A model generated the notes under the pieces. It was not told the origin of the DNA, made no database searches, and saw only the letters and a program-made list of their open reading frames with translations. From contig NZ_JAGYPJ010000001.1 in the NCBI RefSeq assembly GCF_018343695.1, forward strand, positions 4,469,641 to 4,533,640: a DNA stretch of 64,000 nt, written 5' to 3'. A program made the position numbers and the translations under genes. Position 1 is the stretch's first letter. Each line of letters begins with the position of its first letter. Shown one piece after another: positions 1 to 9,299 of the stretch. This stretch comes from Lederbergia citrisecunda. GTDB lineage: Bacteria > Bacillota > Bacilli > Bacillales > Bacillaceae_C.

Positions 1-1821
1 GTCCATACTTAGTCCAAACACGATACTGAAGGCAAAGACCGGAATCATTAACGCAATATCGGATGCATGAAAACCGAGGTGTCCCTCTTGGAAAATCCAT
101 ACGATTATACCAAATGTACACCCTAAGCTAATCACATTCATCAAAATGGCTTTCAATGGAATTAAAACGGAACGGAATGCAATGAATAAGACGATATACG
201 TTGAAATTAAGATGAAAGCCAAACTGTACACTATTTTATTTATAATTTCATCGAAAATTTCCTGGTGAAACTTTGATTCACCACCAATTTTTAATGCTAG
301 AGCTGTTTTCTTTTTCTCCCAGTCTCTGGCCCAATCTTTTGCCTTCGGAGAAGAGTTCTTCGCGTTTAATTTTACTTGAAGTAGCGCCTCATTCCCATTT
401 GTTAGCTGCTCGAAAGCTGGTGCCAATTGAGATTTTAGTTCAGGAACTTCAGACGCTGCAATCAGTTCTTCAGCTGACATTTGTGTTGCTGAAAAAATGG
501 AATCTACTTCGACTACAAGAGGATCGGATTGAATGTTTTGAACGACTTTCTCCAATTTTTTCAATGAATCCTGATCTTGTATATCCTCGTCGTTGCTTGC
601 AACAATATATACAGTCGTCTTGTCTTTGTCTCCAAAGGTTTCTTTATATTTCTCAAAAGCGGTCCTAGATTCATATGAAGTTGGCAATGCGTCGGCTTCT
701 GGAATGGCTAACCGCATATCACCAACAGGAAGTAAACCTGTAATGAGTATGATAGTTGCAACAAGCGCCATCACGACAGGTCTTTTCATTACATAACGAG
801 CAAATGTATGCCAGCTGCCTTCCTTTCCGTTTTTTTGTTTTAAAATCATCCACTTATTAATATATGGACCAAGGACGGATAGTAGTGCTGGTAAAAATGT
901 ATTTGCCGCTAAAACAGAAGTAAAGACAACGGCAATACCGGCTAATGCGACAGATTGAAAGACTCCGACTTGAATAAAGAGCATTCCTATTAATCCGAGA
1001 AGAACGCAGAAACCAGAAAAAAGAATAGCTCTTCCAGATGTAGAAACGGTTTTTACAATAGCCTCATCTGTCGTTTTCATTTCTAATTCTTCACGGAAAC
1101 GATTCACAAAAAGAAGGGCAAAATCAATCCCAAGAGCTAAACCAATCATTGGGGTAGTATTAAGAACAAATATTGAAAGATCCAATTTATGCCCGGTAAA
1201 ATAAAGCATTCCCATAGCGACAACAACACTAATAAATCCAGTGATAAGTGGTATAAGTGCAGCTATTACACCGCGAAAAGCGAATAGAAGCACAATTAAT
1301 GCTATCGGAATCCCAATTAATTCCGCACGCACTAAATCCTCCTGTGCCGCATGATTCATATCATCTTCAATGACGGCTCTTCCTGTTAAACCAACAGAAA
1401 AAGACCCTTCGTCTTTAAGCTTGTCCCGCACATTTTCTATATTTTGAGGCATTTGATCTTTATTGCTAAACGAAAGAATAACAAAAGCCCGGTTGTCTTT
1501 GATTTGAGGCGAGGATTGCTGTATCTCTAAATCTTTGACTACTTTAATGCGAGACAAAGTACCTTCTATGTACTCTTTAAAATTTTGTTCTGAAGCATCA
1601 TCGCTTTTTTCAAATAACAATATTAAGGAAGAGGAAGGAATATTGAAATCTTCATCCATGATTTTTTCGACTTCTTTATATGAGCCATCATATTCAAAGC
1701 CACTACCACCTAAAACAGAAGGTAGCTTTAATGCAAAAAAGCCTGAAAGTAAGAGCAACAATGTCCATATCATTAAAACTAATTTTCTATACTTAAATAT
1801 TAATTTTCCGAGCTTATTCAT
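1..1821 (-). CDS. MMPL/RND-family membrane exporter, C-terminal part off the window
   Basis: The reading frame is open from an ATG at 1821 to the left edge, giving 607 codons without a stop, so the C-terminus is missing. Layout seen: a first membrane helix near residues 13-31, an extracytoplasmic loop to about 165, a bundle of helices about 168-330, another helix near 355, a second large loop about 385-515, then the start of the second helix bundle. The MMPL/RND GxxxxxD motif is present (GLALGIDFALLF, Asp 233), the residue used for proton coupling in the family. Related Bacillus proteins (YdfJ type) export lipids or drugs by proton antiport; the substrate here is unknown. The start is preceded by an AAGGGG Shine-Dalgarno. 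A possible operator palindrome lies just upstream. Confidence 0.9.
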   Translation of the reverse strand, partial: MNKLGKLIFKYRKLVLMIWTLLLLLSGFFALKLPSVLGGSGFEYDGSYKEVEKIMDEDFNIPSSSLILLFEKSDDASEQNFKEYIEGTLSRIKVVKDLEIQQSSPQIKDNRAFVILSFSNKDQMPQNIENVRDKLKDEGSFSVGLTGRAVIEDDMNHAAQEDLVRAELIGIPIALIVLLFAFRGVIAALIPLITGFISVVVAMGMLYFTGHKLDLSIFVLNTTPMIGLALGIDFALLFVNRFREELEMKTTDEAIVKTVSTSGRAILFSGFCVLLGLIGMLFIQVGVFQSVALAGIAVVFTSVLAANTFLPALLSVLGPYINKWMILKQKNGKEGSWHTFARYVMKRPVVMALVATIILITGLLPVGDMRLAIPEADALPTSYESRTAFEKYKETFGDKDKTTVYIVASNDEDIQDQDSLKKLEKVVQNIQSDPLVVEVDSIFSATQMSAEELIAASEVPELKSQLAPAFEQLTNGNEALLQVKLNAKNSSPKAKDWARDWEKKKTALALKIGGESKFHQEIFDEIINKIVYSLAFILISTYIVLFIAFRSVLIPLKAILMNVISLGCTFGIIVWIFQEGHLGFHASDIALMIPVFAFSIVFGLSMD

Positions 1822-1855
1822 TTTATGTCCCCTTAAAAACAATTTCGCTGATCTT

Positions 1856-1885
1856 ATCATATCGGAAGTACAATAAGTACGCCAA
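1856..1885 (-). promoter_or_regulatory. SigA-like promoter of the MMPL exporter
   Basis: On the minus strand TTGGCG (1885-1880) and TATGAT (1861-1856) are separated by 18 nt and sit 35 nt upstream of the exporter ATG. The spacer contains a small GTAC-5-GTAC palindrome (1868-1880). No experimental support; match to the SigA consensus only. Confidence 0.5.
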
Positions 1886-1886
1886 T

Positions 1887-1911
1887 AATTTCCAATGTCT
1901 TTTTGGAAATT
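1887..1911. promoter_or_regulatory. perfect 9-bp inverted repeat next to the exporter -35 box
   Basis: AATTTCCAA and TTGGAAATT flank a 7-nt centre, directly upstream of the -35 hexamer of the MMPL gene. The size and placement fit a dimeric repressor or activator site (TetR- or MarR-type regulators often control MMPL exporters), but no regulator gene lies inside the window. Confidence 0.4.
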
Positions 1912-2342
1912 ATGTTAAGCGTATAGGAGAGATTAGTGTGCCAAATCCCCAAGATGAAAATTAATGTTTTTTCATTGAAAAGGGATATTAACATGATCTC
2001 GTCAAGTTATGAGCGGAAAAATTTGATGAGGGGTCTATATACAGAGAATAAGAAGAAAATGCCGATTCGTAGGTTCAAAGATTCAGCGTAGTGTAGAATG
2101 TTTTAAAACAAATGGTAAGAAAGAGTGTTAGATGGAAGTGAATATTAAAATGAGGGATTAATCCCCCCGTCTTTAGGTGGTAAGGAACTGATCCCGTTGC
2201 ACTTTCTTCACCTATATAAAATGATAAAACACAATCGACTAACCCTCTTTTTTGAAAGAGCTCCATCTCCAGTCAGGTAAGGCAGAAATCAAGGATTTAG
2301 AAGGAGAATAGAAAATATAAAAGATTTTCTTCTAAATTTCAC
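1912..2342. other. non-coding stretch between exporter and ECF sigma gene
   Basis: The divergent intergenic region is about 610 bp in all. Apart from the exporter promoter and the ECF promoter I see no convincing gene: short frames lack ribosome-binding sites and similarity I recognise. A short palindrome GGGATTAATCCC lies near 2154-2165. Confidence 0.4.
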
Positions 2343-2365
2343 AACTTTATTTAAAGTCAGCCGTC
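2343..2365 (+). promoter_or_regulatory. ECF-type promoter of the sigma factor gene (probable autoregulation)
   Basis: AAC at 2343-2345 and CGTC at 2362-2365 are separated by 16 nt, the spacing and core bases of Bacillus ECF promoters (SigM/SigX/SigW type AAC-16/17-CGT). It lies about 66 nt upstream of the ECF sigma gene, where such genes usually carry an autoregulatory promoter. Confidence 0.55.
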
Positions 2366-2431
2366 TAAACTATGAATAAGAATCAGTTCCAAATTTTTCT
2401 TATAGTTTAAATTAAGAGAGAGGTGAAATTT

Positions 2432-2959
2432 TTGCTTGATTACAATAAACAGGAAATATCTAACTGGTACACGGATTATAGCGACTCTATTTTAAAATAC
2501 ATTTTTATGATGGTACGTGAGTTTTATCAGGCAGAAGATTTGACTCAAGAGACATTTGTTAAAGCTTACGTCAAAATTCAATCTTATAATCGTAGCTCTT
2601 CTCCGAAGACTTGGCTATATAGTATCGCCCATAACGTTACGATAGATCACATAAGGAAGCAGCGACCTATTATGTTGTTTAAAGAAGTTTTTCCAAACAG
2701 AAGAGATGAAGATCCATTGCCTGATGATGCGATTGTCATAAAGGAAAATGCAAAAGAACTGTATGCTGTACTTGGAGAATTGAAAACTTCATATCGTGAA
2801 ATCATCATCTTAAGAAAAATTAATGAATTTTCAATTGATGAAACGTCGGAAATTTTACAATGGTCGGAAAGCAAAGTGAAATCTACATTATTTAGGGCAA
2901 TGAAAGCACTAGAAAAAAAGGTTAAAAAGGAGGGGCTGCTAAATGAAATTATCGTATGA
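2432..2959 (+). CDS. ECF-type RNA polymerase sigma factor
   Basis: A 175-aa sigma-70 family protein with the two domains of ECF factors: region 2 (EDLTQETFVKAY and TWLYSIAHNVTIDHIR) and region 4 (SIDETSEILQWSESKVKSTL, a helix-turn-helix for the -35 element). TTG 2432 is chosen because the GAGAGGTG Shine-Dalgarno lies 5-10 nt before it; the in-frame GTG at 2423 is part of that site. It overlaps the next gene, a membrane anti-sigma factor, by 17 nt, so the two are translationally coupled. An ECF-type promoter lies upstream. It resembles SigM/SigV/SigX-type factors for cell-envelope stress, but I cannot assign an orthologue. Confidence 0.92.
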   Translation: MLDYNKQEISNWYTDYSDSILKYIFMMVREFYQAEDLTQETFVKAYVKIQSYNRSSSPKTWLYSIAHNVTIDHIRKQRPIMLFKEVFPNRRDEDPLPDDAIVIKENAKELYAVLGELKTSYREIIILRKINEFSIDETSEILQWSESKVKSTLFRAMKALEKKVKKEGLLNEIIV

Positions 2960-3683
2960 TAAAAGTTTGGACCAATCATTAAAAAACTTAAACAGTCAAA
3001 TAGTATGGAAGCACGAGAGGCTGGAACTTGTACATGCAAAGGTCATAAGTGAAATTGATAGGCTGCCAGTAAAAGCTAGGAGAAAAAAATATTTTTCTAT
3101 CATGTCATATGGATTGGCTTTTAGCCTAATGTTACTGTTTAGTTACAATTACTTATTGCATGAGAATTTCTTTATGGACGAAAGTAATACTCAAACCAAT
3201 TTAGAAAAATCAGCAGGTGCAAAACAGACAAAAGAGCAGCAAATGGCCACTAATGCAGATTATTATGAATGGAAAGAAATTGACGGGAAACGCACCCTGA
3301 CTTTTACTGAATACGGATTGAAAAATTCAGTCATTCCCCTTAATGCTAAAGAAAAAATTCCTTCGATTATTAGTAACCCAATAGTATATGCAGATGAAAT
3401 ATACGGTAAGGGATTTGTCATGCAAGCCTTTTATCATACCGTTAACCACCATTTTATTTCTATTGATAATCATTTTAACGAAATCGGTACTGCTAATGAA
3501 ACAGTCGATTATTTATTAGAGGCTTACGGAACGGAAGAATTGCAAGTTGCTAACAAACGTGCAGTAATGTCAAGTACAGGAATACAAATATATATTCCAA
3601 CGGATACGTATATATGGTATATAACAGGAAAAACGAAGGAAGAGATAATAGCACTGGCAAATTTATTTAATTTTGAAGATTGA
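2943..3683 (+). CDS. probable membrane-anchored anti-sigma factor
   Basis: A 246-aa protein with a basic, helical cytoplasmic N-terminus (about 1-50), one membrane helix (about 51-71) and a C-terminal extracytoplasmic domain. This is the topology of anti-ECF factors; the N-terminal part would hold the sigma factor and the outer part would sense envelope state. The role is inferred mainly from the 17-nt overlap with the ECF sigma gene; there is no zinc-binding HxxxCxxC (ZAS) motif. The start ATG has an AAGGAGG site inside the sigma gene. A rho-independent terminator follows. Confidence 0.7.
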   Translation: MKLSYDKSLDQSLKNLNSQIVWKHERLELVHAKVISEIDRLPVKARRKKYFSIMSYGLAFSLMLLFSYNYLLHENFFMDESNTQTNLEKSAGAKQTKEQQMATNADYYEWKEIDGKRTLTFTEYGLKNSVIPLNAKEKIPSIISNPIVYADEIYGKGFVMQAFYHTVNHHFISIDNHFNEIGTANETVDYLLEAYGTEELQVANKRAVMSSTGIQIYIPTDTYIWYITGKTKEEIIALANLFNFED

Positions 3684-3691
3684 TTGTGAAT

Positions 3692-3720
3692 CCAGCTTGG
3701 ATAATTCAGGCTGGTTTTTT
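3692..3720 (+). terminator. terminator of the sigma/anti-sigma operon
   Basis: CCAGCTTG pairs with CAGGCTGG (8 bp, one G-T pair) around a 7-nt loop, followed by six T residues. Confidence 0.85.
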
Positions 3721-3868
3721 AGTTGTGTTTTTTTGTGGTCTAGCTATTCTATGTAATTTTCTCTTAAAAAAGGATTTCAGAGTTCCATATAGAATTGTAC
3801 TAACATGGTAGAGTGTCGAAATAAGGATTTAATTATTTCATCAAACATGATTAGGAGGAATCAACAAA

Positions 3869-5314
3869 TTGAAAACGTATTCAAACTACATCGTTGGGGA
3901 ATGGAAAGAATCCATAACTGGAGAAACAAGAGAAATAATAAACCCTGCCACAAGAGAAGTTGTAGGAAAATCAGCAGTTTCAACATTGGAGGATTTAGAT
4001 AGAGCAGTGGAAGCAGCTGCAGAAGCAAGATTTGATTGGAGCCAGCTTTCAGGAGCGGCGAGAGGGGATTATCTTTACAAGGTTGCCAATATTCTAGAGT
4101 CAAGATTGGATGATATTGCAGAGACGATGACGAGAGAAATGGGGAAAACTTTGCCCGAAGCAAAAGGCGAAACGGCTAGGGGAGTTGCTATTTTACGCTA
4201 TTATGCGGGAGAAGGAATGCGTAAAGTTGGAGATGTGATTCCTTCCTCAGACAGTGAAGCATTGATGTTTACAAAACGCGTACCTTTAGGTGTGGTAGGA
4301 ATCGTTACTCCGTGGAATTTTCCAGCGGCGATTCCAATCTGGAAAATGGCACCGGCTCTCATTTATGGAAATACGGTTATCATTAAGCCGGCATCTGAAA
4401 CGGCTATTACAGCCGCTAAAGTAATAGATTGCTTTCACGAAGCAGGTCTTCCGAAAGGTGTCGTCAATATGATTACCGGTTCTGGGAGTGTCATAGGAAA
4501 TGGAATTGTCAATCACCCAGGAATTGCCGGGATTTCTTTTACTGGCTCAGACGTAGTTGGAAAACAAATTGCAAAAGGAGCCGTTGAAAGAGGGGCAAAG
4601 TTTCAACTTGAAATGGGCGGGAAAAATCCAGTCATTATTGCAGAAGACGCGGACCTTGATAAAGCGGTCGAAGGAACTATTAGTGGCGCATTCCGTTCGA
4701 CAGGACAAAAATGTACGGCAACTAGTCGGGTTCTCGTACATAGAAATATAAAACAGGCCTTTGTAGACAAACTTCTTTCAGCTTCCGAATCAATCAAAGT
4801 CGGAAACGGATTGGAAGATGGGGTTTGGATGGGCCCGTGTTCTTCCGAGGCACAAATGGAAACTGTTCTTTCTTATATTGAAAAAGGAAAGCAAGAGGGA
4901 GCTAGACTTCTTTTTGGTGGCAATAGATTAACAGGTTCAGATTATGACCAAGGCTATTATATAGAGCCAACTATTTTTGATGATGTTGACAGTAAGATGC
5001 AAATTGCCCAAGAAGAGATTTTTGGACCTGTCATTGCCATTATTCCATTTGATGACCTAGAAGAAGCTTTTACATTGGCCAATGATACACAGTTTGGGTT
5101 AAGCGCCTCTATTTATACGGAAAATGTAGGTGCAATGTTAAAGTTTATTGATCGCGTTGATGCAGGACTTGTAAGAATCAATGCTGAGACGGCAGGTGTC
5201 GAACTTCAAGCTCCTTTTGGAGGGATGAAGAGTTCAAGTTCCCACTCGCGGGAACAAGGAGAAGCTGCAATAGAATTCTACACATCTATTAAAACAGTGT
5301 TTGTGAAAAGTTAA
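3869..5314 (+). CDS. aldehyde dehydrogenase, probable 2-oxoglutarate semialdehyde dehydrogenase
   Basis: A 481-aa NAD(P)-dependent aldehyde dehydrogenase. Seen: TPWNFPAA with catalytic-site Asn 150, cofactor lysine in KPAS (Lys 173), FTGS (about 224-227), general base in LEMGG (Glu 248) and nucleophile in GQKCT (Cys 282). Substrate cannot be read from sequence. Its place in front of an FAH-fold dehydratase and a YjhG/YagF-type dehydratase fits oxidation of 2-oxoglutarate semialdehyde to 2-oxoglutarate, the last step of pentonate breakdown. The TTG start follows AGGAGG by 9 nt. First gene of the three-gene operon; it has no own terminator. Confidence 0.9.
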   Translation: MKTYSNYIVGEWKESITGETREIINPATREVVGKSAVSTLEDLDRAVEAAAEARFDWSQLSGAARGDYLYKVANILESRLDDIAETMTREMGKTLPEAKGETARGVAILRYYAGEGMRKVGDVIPSSDSEALMFTKRVPLGVVGIVTPWNFPAAIPIWKMAPALIYGNTVIIKPASETAITAAKVIDCFHEAGLPKGVVNMITGSGSVIGNGIVNHPGIAGISFTGSDVVGKQIAKGAVERGAKFQLEMGGKNPVIIAEDADLDKAVEGTISGAFRSTGQKCTATSRVLVHRNIKQAFVDKLLSASESIKVGNGLEDGVWMGPCSSEAQMETVLSYIEKGKQEGARLLFGGNRLTGSDYDQGYYIEPTIFDDVDSKMQIAQEEIFGPVIAIIPFDDLEEAFTLANDTQFGLSASIYTENVGAMLKFIDRVDAGLVRINAETAGVELQAPFGGMKSSSSHSREQGEAAIEFYTSIKTVFVKS

Positions 5315-5340
5315 TTTTATAAAAGATAGGAGATCAGATC

Positions 5341-6213
5341 ATGAGAATCATTCGTTATGCGGAATCGGAAATGTCACAATTGGCTGCAGTAAAAGAAGAT
5401 TCGAAGATTTATCCATTGCCTTATCAAGACTTTCAAGAACTACTGAAAACATGTGAGGAACAACAAAAGAACTGTCTGACATTGATTAATGAAGTGTTAG
5501 ATGGAATAGATCCCATTCAAAAATCAATAGATGAATTAGACCTTAAACTCCCAATCAATGCCCAGGAAGTTTGGGCAAGCGGGGTTACGTATTTAAGAAG
5601 TAAAGACGCCAGAAACTATGAATCTCAAGGAAGTGAACCGACCGTTTCTTATTATGACAAAGTTTATGTAGCGGAACGGCCGGAACTTTTTCTAAAATCA
5701 ACAGATAAAAGAACAATTGGACCCAACGAGCCACTTTACTTACGTTCTGATTCAACATGGCAAATTCCGGAACCAGAGTTAGGGCTTGTCATAGATGGTG
5801 CTGGAAATATTGTCGGATACACAATTGGAAATGATATGAGCTGCCGGGATATTGAAGGGGAGAATCCGCTGTATTTACCGCAAGCGAAAATGTGGAAGCA
5901 TTCATGTTCAATTGGCCCTGCGATTTTACTAGCAGAGACGGTTGAGGACCCTTATGCGTTTGATATTAACTGTAGAATCTTACGGAATGGTGAAAAGGTT
6001 TTTGAAGATGCGGCCTGTACTTCTCAATTAAAAAGACGATACGAAGAATTAGTCGAATTTTTAAAGAGAGATAATGAATTATTCCCTAGTACTATCTTGC
6101 TAACAGGCACCTGTATCGTACCTCCAAACGATTTTACGTTAAACGATGGTGATGTAGTCGAAATTGAGATTTCAGGCATTGGTTTATTGCGAAATCCAGT
6201 GGCAGCGCAATAA
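5341..6213 (+). CDS. FAH-fold dehydratase, probable 2-keto-3-deoxypentonate dehydratase
   Basis: A 290-aa fumarylacetoacetate-hydrolase-family protein. Metal-ligand pattern seen: Glu 144 and Glu 146 in EPELG and Asp 165 in GNDMSCRDIEGENP. The GENPLYLPQAK stretch is typical of the 2-keto-3-deoxy-D-arabonate/xylonate dehydratase branch rather than true fumarylacetoacetate hydrolases. In that role it would turn the 2-keto-3-deoxypentonate made by the downstream dehydratase into 2-oxoglutarate semialdehyde for the upstream dehydrogenase. ATG start behind AGGAGATC, 26 nt after the previous stop. Function by context and family; other beta-keto acid lyase reactions are possible. Confidence 0.82.
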   Translation: MRIIRYAESEMSQLAAVKEDSKIYPLPYQDFQELLKTCEEQQKNCLTLINEVLDGIDPIQKSIDELDLKLPINAQEVWASGVTYLRSKDARNYESQGSEPTVSYYDKVYVAERPELFLKSTDKRTIGPNEPLYLRSDSTWQIPEPELGLVIDGAGNIVGYTIGNDMSCRDIEGENPLYLPQAKMWKHSCSIGPAILLAETVEDPYAFDINCRILRNGEKVFEDAACTSQLKRRYEELVEFLKRDNELFPSTILLTGTCIVPPNDFTLNDGDVVEIEISGIGLLRNPVAAQ

Positions 6214-6225
6214 GGGGGTATGGAA

Positions 6226-8217
6226 ATGGATCAGTTATTATCAACCGCGTCTGAAACCATCGATAATATCCAAACAAAAGCAAAAGGCCCAGAAGGAAAG
6301 CTTCCGTTAACCGATTATATGCTACGAAACTCCCCGAGTGGCGACTTATTTGGATTGTCTCAAAATGTAGGAATGGGCTGGTCACCAAATAATCTGCGGG
6401 GAAAAGAAATATTACTCCTTAGTACACAAGGCGGCATGAAGGATAGTAACGGATTTCCCATTGCGTTGGGGTACCATACCGGCCATTGGGAAGTCGATCA
6501 ATTGATGAAGGAAGCAGCAATGGAAATTAATCGTTCCGGCGGAATTCCTTTTGCTGCTTATGTAAGTGACCCATGTGATGGAAGATCCCAAGGAACGAGT
6601 GGGATGTTTGATTCTTTTCCATACCGAAATGATGCTGCGATCGTGTATCGCAGATTGATTCGTTCTCTCCCGACGCGGAAGGCAGTTGTGGGAATCGCGA
6701 CATGTGATAAAGGCTTGCCTGCCATGATGCTAGCACTCGCTGCCATGCATGAACTACCAACTGTTATCATACCAGGAGGAGTCACACTTCCACCTGAGTA
6801 TGGGGAAGATGCTGGGAAAATACAAACGATCGGTGCACGATATTCCGCTAATGAAATTACACTTGAAGAAGCTGCGGAAATGGGGTGCAGAGCATGCGCA
6901 ACGCCTGGTGGAGGGTGTCAATTTTTAGGGACGGCTGCAACTGCTCAAGTGGTTAGTGAAGCACTCGGATTGTCACTGCCGCATTCCGCTCTAGCGCCAT
7001 CAGGACAAGATATTTGGCGGGAGATGGCAAGGAATTCAGCACGAGCTGTTATTGAAATGGAAAAAAGCCGAATCACAACGAAGGATATTATAACGGATGC
7101 TTCCATCCATAATGCAATGGTTGTCCATGCTGCATTCGGAGGCTCTACGAATTTACTTTTACATATCCCAGCTATTGCACATGCGGCGGGATGCACAATT
7201 CCAACTGTAGAAGATTGGATTAAAGTAAACCGACAAACTCCAAGGCTAGTAAGCGTCCTTCCGAATGGGCCAGAATACCATCCAACTATTCGTGCTTATT
7301 TAGCTGGTGGAGTTCCAGAAGTGATGCTTCATTTAAGAAACTTAGGATTATTAAATGAAGATGTCATGACTGTAACGGGAAAAACACTTCGTGAGAATCT
7401 AGACTGGTGGGAGCAATCTGAACGAAGAAGACAAATGAAACAGCGATTAAAACTATCTGACGGTATTGAGGCGCATGAAGTCATCATGTCAAAGGAACAA
7501 GCTGAAAAGAAAGGAATGACATCGACCATTACTTTTCCGACAGGAAATATTGCTCCTGAAGGATCCGTTATCAAGTCAACTTCTATCGATAAAGAAAAAA
7601 TTGACGCGAATGGGGTTTTTTATCATAAAGGTGAAGCAAAAGTATTTACAAGCGAAAGAGATGGCATAAGGGCAATTAGGCAGGGGAAAATCGTGGCGGG
7701 TGATATTATGATTGTCTCCGGATGCGGACCGCTCGGAACTGGTATGGAGGAAACATATCAATTAACGTCCGCATTAAAGCATCTGTCCTTTGGAAAGCAT
7801 GTGACGTTGATTACGGATGCAAGATTCTCTGGAGTTTCAACAGGAGCTTGTATCGGGCATGTCGGTCCTGAAGGGTTGGCAGATGGTCCAATTGGAAAAC
7901 TACGAGATGGAGATGTTGTGGAAGTAATGATTGATACTGTTCACTTAGAAGGAAGAGTTAACTTTTTAGGCACGAAAGATCATCCAGTTACTCCTGAAGT
8001 AGGTGCAAACATTCTATGCGAGCGGAAACCAAATGATTTGAAGCCAGCAGATGGCTTGCCAGACGATACTCGGTTATGGGCAGCATTGCAAAAGGTAAGT
8101 GGTGGCACTTGGCGTGGAAGTATTTATGATGTGGATCGGATTATAGAAGTATTAGAAGCTGGTGAAAAGGCGTTGAGTAAGGGCATGAATGAGGTAGAGG
8201 TCCCCTTGAACGAATAG
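6226..8217 (+). CDS. IlvD/Edd-family dehydratase of YjhG/YagF type (D-xylonate dehydratase-like)
   Basis: A 663-aa Fe-S dehydratase. Length and sequence match the YjhG/YagF branch of the IlvD/Edd family, longer than dihydroxyacid dehydratase, and E. coli members of that branch dehydrate D-xylonate. Likely cluster ligands are Cys 117 (DPCDG), Cys 160 (TCDKG) and Cys 231 (GGGCQ). ATG 6226 is preferred over ATG 6220 because AAGGGGGT (6212-6219) is then well spaced. Last gene of the operon, ending in a terminator. No xylose dehydrogenase, lactonase, sugar transporter or regulator is adjacent, so the substrate may enter as the acid. Confidence 0.9.
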   Translation: MDQLLSTASETIDNIQTKAKGPEGKLPLTDYMLRNSPSGDLFGLSQNVGMGWSPNNLRGKEILLLSTQGGMKDSNGFPIALGYHTGHWEVDQLMKEAAMEINRSGGIPFAAYVSDPCDGRSQGTSGMFDSFPYRNDAAIVYRRLIRSLPTRKAVVGIATCDKGLPAMMLALAAMHELPTVIIPGGVTLPPEYGEDAGKIQTIGARYSANEITLEEAAEMGCRACATPGGGCQFLGTAATAQVVSEALGLSLPHSALAPSGQDIWREMARNSARAVIEMEKSRITTKDIITDASIHNAMVVHAAFGGSTNLLLHIPAIAHAAGCTIPTVEDWIKVNRQTPRLVSVLPNGPEYHPTIRAYLAGGVPEVMLHLRNLGLLNEDVMTVTGKTLRENLDWWEQSERRRQMKQRLKLSDGIEAHEVIMSKEQAEKKGMTSTITFPTGNIAPEGSVIKSTSIDKEKIDANGVFYHKGEAKVFTSERDGIRAIRQGKIVAGDIMIVSGCGPLGTGMEETYQLTSALKHLSFGKHVTLITDARFSGVSTGACIGHVGPEGLADGPIGKLRDGDVVEVMIDTVHLEGRVNFLGTKDHPVTPEVGANILCERKPNDLKPADGLPDDTRLWAALQKVSGGTWRGSIYDVDRIIEVLEAGEKALSKGMNEVEVPLNE

Positions 8218-8233
8218 TGTTTCCTACTATTTT

Positions 8234-8265
8234 GACTGAGCAAATCTAATGCTTAGTCCTTTTTT
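8234..8265 (+). terminator. terminator of the pentonate operon
   Basis: GACTGAGCA pairs with TGCTTAGTC (9 bp, one G-T pair) with a 7-nt loop, then a T-rich run. Confidence 0.85.
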
Positions 8266-8351
8266 ATTTTACTGGAAGGAAAATACCTACTTTTGAAGAA
8301 TAGTAAGAAGGATACATTGTCTCAATCTTTACAGAAGTGGAGGTTCTAAAG

Positions 8352-9263
8352 TTGAGCTATCGTTTTAAGCAAGAAGAAATCGAAAATATTATCAATCATT
8401 TTGATAAAAATTTTTATGAAAAAGTTTTAAGAGATATTGAAGTGTATGCTGAAAAATGGTCGTTAACCTCTTTTCAATTTATCCCTTCCTATTCCGCGAA
8501 CATCGTTTTTACATGTTTTTCGGAGAATTTAGGTAGTGTTGTGCTTAAAATCGGAAATTCAAATTCAAGAGAAATTTTTACAGAATTCAATACATTACAT
8601 GAATACGATGGAAGAAGATTTTGCAGAGTTTTTGATGCTGATATTGAAAATGGTGTGATATTAGAAGAATGTATAAAACCGGGGATTCCTCTAAGGGATG
8701 AGAGTTCTTTAGATAAAAGATTATCCGTTTTTTCATTACTTTATAAAGACTTACATCAAACGCCTGCAAATGCAGAAATGTATCCAACTTATACAGAGTG
8801 GGTCGATAAAATAACGAAATACATGAGCCAGCGACAAGATTGTAAAGAATTATATTTGTTTATGAAAAAAGCACAAGATATATGCTATTCTCTGTCTAGT
8901 ATGTATAAAAAAAGAATGTTGCTTCACGGAGATTTTCACCATGATAATATTCTGCTAGGAAATGGTGAAGAATATAGAATCATCGATCCGAAAGGAGTCG
9001 TTGGTGATCCTATCTTCGATGTGCCACGTTTTATATTAAATGAATTTGGCGATGAAATAACTCCGGAATTATATGAGAAAATAAACTATATCATCAATGT
9101 TTTAGAAAAAAGCCTAGATATTCCAAATAAGATTATTAGGGAATGCCTTTTTGTAGAAACTGCAATGGGGATTTGTTGGCAAGTTGAAGACGGCTCAACT
9201 CCTGAAGAATACGATGATTTAGTAAAAACTGTTGCTTTTGCAGAAGCAACTATGGACAATTAA
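8352..9263 (+). CDS. aminoglycoside/hydroxyurea-type phosphotransferase (APH(6)-like)
   Basis: A 303-aa kinase of the APH fold. Catalytic loop HGDFHHDN (about residue 198) and the metal-binding segment IDPKGVVGDPIFDVPRF are seen; the latter is characteristic of the APH(6)/hydroxyurea kinase family that includes streptomycin 6-kinases. Whether it confers resistance or acts on a cell metabolite cannot be told. TTG 8352 is chosen because TGGAGGT precedes it by 7 nt; the GTG at 8337 overlaps that site. Single gene between two terminators. Confidence 0.85.
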   Translation: MSYRFKQEEIENIINHFDKNFYEKVLRDIEVYAEKWSLTSFQFIPSYSANIVFTCFSENLGSVVLKIGNSNSREIFTEFNTLHEYDGRRFCRVFDADIENGVILEECIKPGIPLRDESSLDKRLSVFSLLYKDLHQTPANAEMYPTYTEWVDKITKYMSQRQDCKELYLFMKKAQDICYSLSSMYKKRMLLHGDFHHDNILLGNGEEYRIIDPKGVVGDPIFDVPRFILNEFGDEITPELYEKINYIINVLEKSLDIPNKIIRECLFVETAMGICWQVEDGSTPEEYDDLVKTVAFAEATMDN

Positions 9264-9269
9264 AGCAGA

Positions 9270-9296
9270 AAAATACCGCTTTTTGAGCGGTATTTT
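9270..9296. terminator. bidirectional terminator between convergent genes
   Basis: AAAATACCGCT and AGCGGTATTTT form a perfect 11-bp stem with a 5-nt loop and A/T-rich flanks on both sides; it serves the kinase on the plus strand and the epimerase-like gene on the minus strand. Confidence 0.85.
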
Positions 9297-9299
9297 CGT

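Noticed and set aside
2075-2266. Minus-strand 63-codon frame in the left intergenic region
   Set aside because: No ribosome-binding site or recognisable family, and composition like the surrounding non-coding DNA.
3805-4002. Plus-strand frame overlapping the start of the aldehyde dehydrogenase
   Set aside because: It lies in another phase of a clear gene, is rich in Arg/Asn/Lys, and lacks a ribosome-binding site.
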